This document shows, in pieces, positions 42,909-49,287 of a stretch of DNA of 64,000 nucleotides (its first letter is position 1; every line of letters starts with the position of its first letter). A program made the position numbers and the translations under genes. The notes under the pieces were generated by a model. That model was not told the DNA's origin. It saw only the letters and a list, made by a program, of their open reading frames with translations, and ran no database searches. This DNA is from Candidatus Iainarchaeum sp. (GTDB taxonomy: Archaea; Iainarchaeota; Iainarchaeia; Iainarchaeales; VGJJ01): positions 930,001 to 994,000 of the forward strand of contig CP064981.1 in NCBI GenBank assembly GCA_016699555.1, given 5' to 3'.

Positions 42909-44741
42909 TTATTTTTTTGAAGCCGGAAGAGGCGGTTTCGCGGACGACTGCATCTGTTGAATTGTTTGCGCCAGCTGTTGAATGATCTCATCCAACTTCG
43001 CCAAGCGCGAATCGACCAGATTGATCTTGGCATCCGCCTTGGCATCGAACTCCGTCATGCGCTGCCGGAAAACCTTCGTCTCGTCCTGGCGCTCTATATT
43101 CGCCTGCTTGAGCGTGGAGAGGAATTGATCCTTGAAGATATCCATGTTGTCCTTCAACGCCTGCACCTCGATCGACTTCTGCGTCATCTCGCTGCGCATG
43201 CGCGAGAGATCGTCCATTCCCTCCTTCACGCGCGCATTCAATTCCTTCTCTTTGGCATTGATGAGCGCCGCCATCTTGTTGTCGATCGTGGAATCGATGA
43301 ACTGCAACTTCTTCTGCACCAACGCATCCAAGCCCTCTTTCACCCCTTCCGCGTCCGCGACCAAGCGCGCCAAATTCTGTTGGCGTTCCAGCAGCTCCGA
43401 TTTCATCGCCTGGATCTGAGGCAACTGCTGGTTCACCTCCGCCATGATCTCGCGTTCCTTCGAATCGATATAGCCCTCGATCTTGCTCTCTACCACTTGA
43501 TTGATCTGCGCGATACGCGTCTCGAGCGATTGGCCGGACTCACGATTATACTCGTCAATCGTCTTCCGCTGCTGCTGCGCAAACTCCTCCAAGGAAGCGC
43601 GTGCGCTATTCAGCTCGCTCACGATCTCCTGCACGCTCTTGGCCTTTGATTCCATGTCGGCCTTCATCTTCTCCACTTCCGCATCGAGATACTGCAGAAT
43701 GGTACGCTGCTTCTGCTCCATGACCTTCGCGATGCGCGCTTCCATCTCCTTCGAGGAGAACTGGGACTGCACGCGGGCGATCTGTTCGTCGATGCTCTTA
43801 TTCATCTCGGCAATGCGCTGTTGCACCTGCTCGGGAGAGAGCTGCATTTCCAGCTTGCGCAACTCCGACATCTCATCCTGCAGCTGCGCACGCAAGTCCT
43901 TCACGCGGGACTCGAGGATCTGATTGGCCTGCTGCTCCACCTGCTGCGCCAACCCTGCGGCGATCTTTTCCTCTAACTGCAACGTCTGCGTGGCCTTCAT
44001 CTCCGCTTGGGACAAGCGCGACTCCGAGGACTGCAACAACTCATTCACTTGCGTCTGCATCTGATCCAGCTTGCGTGCGACATCATCACTCAATGTACGC
44101 CGGAACTGATCGAGTCCCGCCGTTTTCGTCGTGAGATCGGACATCAGATCCGTCATGATGAAACGCTGCCCCTTGATGCGCTGCAGATCCTCTTGCGTTG
44201 CCAGGTTAAGGCGCTTGATCTCCTCGATCTTTTGCGAGAGCGCATCATCGATCTGTTTGACTTTCGCGCCCATTTCCGCATCCACCTTCGCCAGCGTGAG
44301 ATCGCGCTGGGACTCGAAGAGGATCTCGATCTTCTTCTCTTGCATGCTCGTCTTTTGCGCGATCTTGGAATCGATCACACTATCCACTTCCCGCTTCAGC
44401 GCCTCCATCTGGGAAAGCTTGGCATCGACGGTGGCGATAATCCCCTTCTCCCAGAGTTTCTCCAGCGAATCACTCGGCTGAGGGGCAGCAATCACAACAG
44501 GAGTAGGTTTAGGAGCGCTTTGCACCGGCGCAACGTTGGGCGGGGCAATGGTAAAAGAACTATTGCGTACCGGCGAAGGAATTGGCGTGAATGGTGCCTG
44601 GCCTGTGGCCTCCAAATAGAGACGCTCGGCCTCAGGGGAAGGAACACCAATATCGGCCAGTTCCTGGATGAGCTGTTGCTTGGATAGGCCTAGGGAAAGG
44701 AGCTTCTTGACATCCTCTAAGACAATCGCATTCGAGGGCAT
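42909..44741 (-). CDS. Long coiled-coil protein with UBA-like N terminus
   Basis: 610 residues from the ATG at 44741 (MPSNAIVLEDVKKLL); a frame start 63 bp further up has a hydrophobic head unlike the rest and would run close to the tRNA-Ala gene. The first 50 residues resemble UBA/SHOCT-like helices (SLGLSKQQLIQELADIGVPSPEAERLYLEATG), followed by a Pro-rich linker and about 480 residues of heptad-rich helix with few prolines (for example IAEMNKSIDEQIARVQSQF). A structural cytoplasmic filament or SMC-like scaffold is plausible; no hinge or ATPase domain is present. Confidence 0.7.
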   Translation of the reverse strand: MPSNAIVLEDVKKLLSLGLSKQQLIQELADIGVPSPEAERLYLEATGQAPFTPIPSPVRNSSFTIAPPNVAPVQSAPKPTPVVIAAPQPSDSLEKLWEKGIIATVDAKLSQMEALKREVDSVIDSKIAQKTSMQEKKIEILFESQRDLTLAKVDAEMGAKVKQIDDALSQKIEEIKRLNLATQEDLQRIKGQRFIMTDLMSDLTTKTAGLDQFRRTLSDDVARKLDQMQTQVNELLQSSESRLSQAEMKATQTLQLEEKIAAGLAQQVEQQANQILESRVKDLRAQLQDEMSELRKLEMQLSPEQVQQRIAEMNKSIDEQIARVQSQFSSKEMEARIAKVMEQKQRTILQYLDAEVEKMKADMESKAKSVQEIVSELNSARASLEEFAQQQRKTIDEYNRESGQSLETRIAQINQVVESKIEGYIDSKEREIMAEVNQQLPQIQAMKSELLERQQNLARLVADAEGVKEGLDALVQKKLQFIDSTIDNKMAALINAKEKELNARVKEGMDDLSRMRSEMTQKSIEVQALKDNMDIFKDQFLSTLKQANIERQDETKVFRQRMTEFDAKADAKINLVDSRLAKLDEIIQQLAQTIQQMQSSAKPPLPASKK

Positions 44742-44837
44742 AGACGCATAAGCAGTAAAATTGGCCAATAAAAACCAACCATCCCAAAAATCAAAAAAGC
44801 CCATTTATAAAACTGTTTTCGCGAGTTTTTGGTAATC

Positions 44838-44909
44838 GGGCGTCTGGCGCAATGGTAGCGCGCTTCCATGGCATGGAAGAGGTTTGGGGTTCAAGTCCCC
44901 AGACGTCCA
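44838..44909 (+). tRNA. tRNA-Ala (GGC)
   Basis: Acceptor GGGCGTC/GACGTCC with the G3:U70 pair that identifies tRNA-Ala, D arm GGCGCAATGGTAGCGC, anticodon arm CTTCC-ATGGCAT-GGAAG with anticodon GGC, T arm TGGGG-TTCAAGT-CCCCA, discriminator A. No intron, CCA not encoded. Its 3' end is imperfectly repeated at 45028-45046. Confidence 0.93.
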
Positions 44910-44910
44910 T

Positions 44911-45150
44911 CGCCGCTTCCGAGCGGCGGGACCGGTATCCAGATGTTGCGAGCAACATCTGTCCGACTTTCTTTTTTGACTGGACGCTACTTTTTTCTTT
45001 TTCAAAAGAAAAAAGGAGTGTGTTCTGAGTCCCCAGCCATCCATCCACCGTTCCGTCGGTGTGGTGCGGAATCCAGGTTTCATGCGATGAAACCTGTCCA
45101 CTTTTGATGAACCTTTTTGTAAAAGGTCCTGGTATCGCTTGCGCGACACC
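44911..45150 (+). repeat. Hairpin cassette array, copy 4, after tRNA-Ala
   Basis: Seven hairpins in 240 bp: CGCCGC/GCGGCG (44911-44928), CAGATGTT/AACATCTG (44940-44961), CTTTTTTCTTTT/AAAGAAAAAAG (44990-45015), then, after an imperfect copy of the tRNA-Ala 3' end (45028-45046), CCACCG/CGGTGTGG (45045-45064), CAGGTTTCAT/ATGAAACCTG (45074-45096), GATGAACC.../AAAAGGTC (45106-45128), GGTATCGC/GCGACACC (45131-45150). The last four are the fullest version of the cassette seen in the window. No coding sequence was found in it. Confidence 0.75.
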
Positions 45151-45172
45151 CCATGTTCTTTTTGACTACGAG

Positions 45173-45508
45173 CTACGCATAAGAGCCGTAACCGCAGTCC
45201 AATGTATGTTTGATAATCGCGCCATCCGAGCTCTTTGCTTCATAGGCGCACGTGCCCATGCAGTATTCTCCGCCGTGCTCCATGACTTCCGCACAATCGT
45301 TGCGGGTGCGCGGCAAATAGTACGACACGCCGCCCTGATGCACTAATGCAGCAGCTGGACAACCGCATATGAGCGGGGCAGAAACCTTTTCAGCGGATTG
45401 CTCCATACATGCTGGCGTAGGATCGGGTGAATAATCACTTTCATTCAACGCGAAAGCCAACCCTAACAGCGCAGTAAAAATAAACAAAACAACAACCAGT
45501 TTTTGCAT
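45173..45508 (-). CDS. Small secreted Cys-rich protein
   Basis: 111 residues from the ATG at 45508, which starts directly with a signal peptide (MQKLVVVLFIFTALLGLAFA). The mature part has seven Cys (PACMEQSAEK, LICGCPAAALVHQGG, NDCAEVMEHGGEYCMGTCAYEA, LDCGYG), suggesting three disulphides in an extracellular domain. Family unknown. Convergent with the hairpin array. Confidence 0.65.
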   Translation of the reverse strand: MQKLVVVLFIFTALLGLAFALNESDYSPDPTPACMEQSAEKVSAPLICGCPAAALVHQGGVSYYLPRTRNDCAEVMEHGGEYCMGTCAYEAKSSDGAIIKHTLDCGYGSYA

Positions 45509-45577
45509 AAAAAAAATCCTCCAATGATGAGGGGAATGCAAGCATGGAGATATTTAAGCGTGCGAGTTCATCTGGCA

Positions 45578-46333
45578 TTATTTCTTCTTCGCAAGCGCAG
45601 CGACATAGGTGGATAGAAAAGCATCTTTTGCCGCACCATCCAAATAGCTCGCGCTTACATGCACATCGTTCTGTGTCATTTCATTCCATGTCAGCACGCG
45701 CTTGGAGCGGCGAAACGCATGCGGATAATCTTCCTTGAAAGATACAGCCTTGGAATCGATCAATCGCGCGCGACCTCCTTCTACGACCCAATTCAGATTG
45801 TGTGGGTGACCGTGCACTACACCCTTGGAATGGATTCCAGCTAAAAAACGACCCATGGACTCGGCGATGGAAATAGTGGGATGCGTCGAAGCAAGAGTCT
45901 TTCCTTTCTCGCGGCGCACCACATAGAAATGGTGACCGCTCTGCGTTTCCACTAGCGCCAACGGGCGTTCGATCGCCACGCGGCGGCGCATGAGCTCCAT
46001 CAATACTGGCAGCATGTGGCGAAAACCATATTTATTCCGGCCGAGCTTTCCAATCTTGGGAAATATCTCGAGCTCGGGTTTTACTACAATTTCCATTCCC
46101 GTGGGCGTGCGGAAGAACATAGCAGTGCTAGTCCCGCCGATACGCTTCCATTTGGATGGATCTGCAAGCCCTTTGCCCAAACGAAAATGGAGACGTTTCA
46201 TGCGAAAATGTGTTTCAAAAGCAACACCAATATTATCACTCACACGAACAGGAAGGCGACCACGCATCAAGCGTTCGCGGAAAGGCCTGCCATAAGGAGA
46301 TCGACGACCCTTCAATTGGCGTGCGTTGGGCAT
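45578..46333 (-). CDS. Atypical protein-kinase-like protein (RIO/Kdo-kinase fold)
   Basis: 251 residues. The C-terminal half has the eukaryotic-like kinase core in short form: MGRFLAGIHSKGVVHGHPHNLNWVV then ARLIDSKAVSF. This matches HGDxHxxN...LIDF of RIO, Bud32 and LPS kinases, but the catalytic Asp of HGD is His (HGHPHNLN), while the metal-binding Asn and the Asp of the DFG position (IDS) are kept. An invariant-Lys candidate is in MEIVVKPE. The N-terminal 60 residues are basic. It may be a pseudokinase or a kinase with an unusual base. The gene stands between the small secreted protein and LSm. Confidence 0.65.
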   Translation of the reverse strand: MPNARQLKGRRSPYGRPFRERLMRGRLPVRVSDNIGVAFETHFRMKRLHFRLGKGLADPSKWKRIGGTSTAMFFRTPTGMEIVVKPELEIFPKIGKLGRNKYGFRHMLPVLMELMRRRVAIERPLALVETQSGHHFYVVRREKGKTLASTHPTISIAESMGRFLAGIHSKGVVHGHPHNLNWVVEGGRARLIDSKAVSFKEDYPHAFRRSKRVLTWNEMTQNDVHVSASYLDGAAKDAFLSTYVAALAKKK

Positions 46334-46397
46334 GCATACCCAAAGCTAAGGCCGAATAAAAATGAAGGAGAATGCGTAAAGGGGGAAAACAATGATG

Positions 46398-46634
46398 CTA
46401 CGGGCTGATTAACAAAATATTATCCCCGCGCAGGATGACTTTCCCATATTTTGTCTTGGGATCGCCATTCTCCATGGATTCCGCGTTCTCCAGGACGATG
46501 TTCATGTGCACATCGAAGGCTTTCAGCGTGCCGCGCATCTGGATCTTGTCTTTCAGCTCCACGAGAACGGTCTTGTTCACCGAATCGGAAAGTAAATCAA
46601 ATGGACGAGAGTTCGGAGTAGTGTTTTGCTGCAT
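46398..46634 (-). CDS. Sm-like RNA-binding protein (LSm)
   Basis: 78 residues, one Sm fold. Sm1: RPFDLLSDSVNKTVLVELKDKIQMRGTLKAFDVHMNIVLENAE; Sm2: YGKVILRGDNILLISP (RGDNI matches the RGxxI signature). Archaeal LSm proteins form hexa- or heptameric rings that bind U-rich RNA. Located 62 bp downstream of the MinD gene. Confidence 0.93.
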   Translation of the reverse strand: MQQNTTPNSRPFDLLSDSVNKTVLVELKDKIQMRGTLKAFDVHMNIVLENAESMENGDPKTKYGKVILRGDNILLISP

Positions 46635-46696
46635 ACACTACTCTGGATGGCATTTTATTATAAACGAAATGCCAACTCCCGGGCCGAAATGACTAA

Positions 46697-47509
46697 TTAG
46701 GGCTTGGGGCCCTTGCCCCACAACAAGCGCGAAAAGAAGCCCATAATCCCCGAGAGAAAACCCCCACCTCGGGCATGAGGCTCTTCCGCCGTCACAGGCA
46801 AGCCAGCCAAACGCGCGGCCAAACGCTGGATTTCAATCGCGGCCTTGGATTGGGGATTGCGCAACATCAAGGGGAGCACTTTCTCGTGCTGGAAGGACGC
46901 GCGCATCTCATCATCGAAAGGAATGGCCGCATACACGGGCAATTCCATCATGCGCGAGACCTCGTCCTTTGTAATCTCGAACTTCTCGTTACGCACCATG
47001 TTCATCACAACGCCCAAGGATTTGTTTCCCAAGCGCTGCGAAACAATCTTGGTCTTCAACACATCCGCAATGGAAGGAGAATCGGGCATGGCGATGAGCA
47101 GCGACTCTTCAGTGGCGGCGATCGACGCCAGAACGGTTTTCTCGATTCCGGCAGGACCATCCAATATGACAAAATCAAACTTGTGCTGGATGGACTTGAT
47201 CACCGTAGCGAGACGATCCGGATCCACACGGCGATAGTTCTCCAAACTCAAACCCGAGGGAATCAATTTGATCCCGGCAGGACCATCATAAATGGCATCT
47301 TGCACCGCCGCTTCCCCCAACAGCACATCATGCAGCGTAATGGGAGAAGATTGCATGCCCAACATCAAGGAAAGATTCGCCATCGCAATATCCGCATCCA
47401 CCAAACAAACCGAAACACCACGCTTCGCGAGCGCAATGCCCAGATTGGCGCAGATGCTCGTCTTACCGACTCCGCCTTTGCCCGAAACAATTGCAATCGT
47501 ACGACCCAT
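46697..47509 (-). CDS. minD: MinD/ParA-family ATPase with membrane-targeting tail
   Basis: 270 residues. Deviant Walker A KGGVGKTS (about residues 11-18), VDADIAMANLSLMLG (switch I), VILDGPAGIEKTVL (Walker B/switch II region), MNMVRNE. The C terminus carries an amphipathic helix (GGGFLSGIMGFFSRLLWGKG), the membrane anchor typical of MinD. Archaeal MinD paralogues position arrays and pili. Its neighbours upstream on the same strand are a roadblock-like protein and a DUF2226-like protein, which suggests a polarity or signalling unit. Confidence 0.9.
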   Translation of the reverse strand: MGRTIAIVSGKGGVGKTSICANLGIALAKRGVSVCLVDADIAMANLSLMLGMQSSPITLHDVLLGEAAVQDAIYDGPAGIKLIPSGLSLENYRRVDPDRLATVIKSIQHKFDFVILDGPAGIEKTVLASIAATEESLLIAMPDSPSIADVLKTKIVSQRLGNKSLGVVMNMVRNEKFEITKDEVSRMMELPVYAAIPFDDEMRASFQHEKVLPLMLRNPQSKAAIEIQRLAARLAGLPVTAEEPHARGGGFLSGIMGFFSRLLWGKGPKP

Positions 47510-47605
47510 AAGCTCAACTCACTACCACAGAAACGCCTTGAAGACTCTTAAATGTACAGCTTACCCTCAACCAAGACGCCATCCCAAGTAGGAGTTCGAA
47601 ATACA

Positions 47606-48076
47606 CTACTCCCCATGCGCCTTCAGGAAAGACTCCACTTCCCTCGCGAGCGCGCGCAGCTCGATGGTGGTGAGATCGGCGCCGGCGCGGATGATGTAAA
47701 TCTTTGCGTTGTAGGGGAAGACCATGAACCAGTTGTCCTTGTCCTTGATCAGCACCGTTTCGCTTTCGGGCAGCTCATTCTTGATGTAATTGAACAACGC
47801 ACTCCCGATGAGCGCCTCGGAAAAATCATTTTCGTCCGTGGAAATCACAATGCTCCCGTTGGGGGAACAGATGCAAATCGAATCCACCAAGTGCTTCTTC
47901 TTCATCCCCTGAATCAGGTCCTGCAACGAAGACGTGTTCAGCTCCCACTTATGGCGCGCCAGAAAGTTATTGAGCAGATCCATTTGATCATGGGGAGGAG
48001 ACTCGTTGTCCACATCCAAGACCTTGCGCGTCACCTTGCGTAAGAGCGAAGATACATTGCGTAACACCATAACCAT
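47606..48076 (-). CDS. Roadblock-like domain protein
   Basis: 156 residues. A helical N terminus (VSSLLRKVTRKVLDVD, LLNNFLARHKWEL) precedes a roadblock-like domain: helix LQDLIQGMKKKHLVDSICI, CSPNGSIVIST, helix FSEALIGSALFNYIKNE, strands TVLIKDKDNWFMVFPYNAKIYIIRAGADLT and a last helix. Six bp downstream of the DUF2226-like gene and 96 bp before minD. Roadblock proteins activate or hold GTPases/ATPases, so a partnership with the adjacent MinD is the best guess. Confidence 0.6.
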   Translation of the reverse strand: MVMVLRNVSSLLRKVTRKVLDVDNESPPHDQMDLLNNFLARHKWELNTSSLQDLIQGMKKKHLVDSICICSPNGSIVISTDENDFSEALIGSALFNYIKNELPESETVLIKDKDNWFMVFPYNAKIYIIRAGADLTTIELRALAREVESFLKAHGE

Positions 48077-48081
48077 TCCCC

Positions 48082-48579
48082 CTAGCGCACCTGGTCGATC
48101 CCGGCAAGGCCAAACTTCTTGAAGAGGCTCTCCTTCGAATCAGCGGCAACCCCTTCCGCCTCCGAGTGCGGCAATAACGAACGATCAAATGCTTCTTTGA
48201 CGATCCCGCGAAACTGCCCCCGCACAATCGGCTTCGTCAACTTCAATTTGGAATTGAAAGCCGTAATCAAATCCACCTGCTGCATGGAGAGCTCGACAAC
48301 ATCCAGCACCCCCGCATCCACGGCCAATGCATTCCCAATCAACCCCAAGGCCGCATCCCCCGAAACCGACTGGTTGGAGAAATGCAACTCATACGTGGCA
48401 CCGATCCCCTGACCCGAACGGAAAACGAGCGCGCACTCATCAATGCCCTGCCCATTGTAGAGGGTTTCAACCACATACCCCGAAAAATTCTGCTGGGCCA
48501 AGTTATCCAACTCCGTTCTGGGATCCCACTGCTTAGGGGTCTTGCCGGAAAGGCGCATAGTACCGAGGGGGAAGTTCAT
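48082..48579 (-). CDS. DUF2226-like archaeal protein
   Basis: 165 residues. The opening MNFPLGTMRLSGKTPKQWDPRTELDNLAQQNFSGYVVETLYNGQGIDECALVFRSGQ fits the archaeal DUF2226 family (short DNA-unrelated proteins with a beta-rich start, often near roadblock genes). Function unknown. Co-oriented with and 5 bp from the roadblock gene. C-terminal 40 residues are poorly conserved and probably disordered. Confidence 0.55.
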   Translation of the reverse strand: MNFPLGTMRLSGKTPKQWDPRTELDNLAQQNFSGYVVETLYNGQGIDECALVFRSGQGIGATYELHFSNQSVSGDAALGLIGNALAVDAGVLDVVELSMQQVDLITAFNSKLKLTKPIVRGQFRGIVKEAFDRSLLPHSEAEGVAADSKESLFKKFGLAGIDQVR

Positions 48580-48761
48580 CCAATCACAAAAAATGGCTTA
48601 ACGCAAGGAGAACGTTAATGGCATTATTAAGCATTGAGCATAACCCTCGGCAATGGCAGCAAGACAAGCATTCCCCCCAAGGCAACGGTCAGCCTTAAAA
48701 GGCGAGCGATGGAGGAATTCCCTTATTATTGGCTGAATGCTGGAAAAAGGAGCGTTTGAGT
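48580..48761. other. Intergenic region between DUF2226-like gene and aIF5A gene
   Basis: 180 bp between divergent genes. GCCTTAAAAGGC (48692-48703) is palindromic and could be the TATA box for aIF5A with a leader of about 35 nt; a ribosome-binding site AAGGAG (48745-48750) lies before the ATG. No RNA gene was recognised. Confidence 0.45.
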
Positions 48762-49154
48762 ATGGAAATTAAATTCACAAAAACCGGACAACTACGCGAA
48801 GGCGGCTATGTCATGGTAGATGGATTCGTCTGCCAGATCAAGTCCATCGAAAAATCAAAGCCCGGAAAACACGGATCGGCAAAAGCCAGAATCACCGCCA
48901 CCGGCGTATTCGATAACCAGAAACGCACCCTCATGCAACCCACCTCCGCCGATGCCGAAGTGCCCATGGTCGAAAGAGGAAACGCCCAAGTCGTCGCCGT
49001 CATGGGGGGACAGCTCCAAATCATGGACGTCACATCCTATGAAACATTCAACGTCGCAAAACCCGCCGAACTGAAGGATTTGAAGTCCGGAGACGAAGTC
49101 GAATACCTCCGCGCCGAGACCCAATTCCGAATTTTGAGAAAGAAGAACGCGTAA
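48762..49154 (+). CDS. aif5A: Translation factor aIF5A
   Basis: 130 residues from ATG 48762 with a good ribosome-binding site (AAAGGAG). Hypusination loop SKPGKHGSAKAR (modified Lys in PGKHG) and the end RAETQFRILRKKN. aIF5A helps the ribosome through difficult peptide bonds. The frame is open 33 bp further up from a TTG, but without family sequence. Followed by an intrinsic-type terminator. Confidence 0.95.
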   Translation: MEIKFTKTGQLREGGYVMVDGFVCQIKSIEKSKPGKHGSAKARITATGVFDNQKRTLMQPTSADAEVPMVERGNAQVVAVMGGQLQIMDVTSYETFNVAKPAELKDLKSGDEVEYLRAETQFRILRKKNA

Positions 49155-49168
49155 GTAGCAATAATCAA

Positions 49169-49204
49169 GGGAGGGCAACCTCCCCCTCTTTTTTCTTTTT
49201 CCTC
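49169..49204 (+). terminator. Hairpin plus T-run terminator after aIF5A
   Basis: GGGAGG/CCTCCC stem (49169-49184, loop GCAA) followed by a T-rich run (49187-49204). 15 bp after the stop codon of aIF5A. T-runs alone serve in archaea; the stem resembles a bacterial-type intrinsic terminator. Confidence 0.65.
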
Positions 49205-49287
49205 TAAACCCTTACAATTTTACCCTACTTTTGGAATTCGCGCACCATTTACCCAAGCTTAATAAAGGAAAAATGGGTTTTTGCGGC

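Noticed and set aside
44911..45150. Hairpin array as a CRISPR array
   Set aside because: The units are not identical direct repeats with unique spacers of even length; each stem is different and only linkers and order are kept. No cas gene is in the window.
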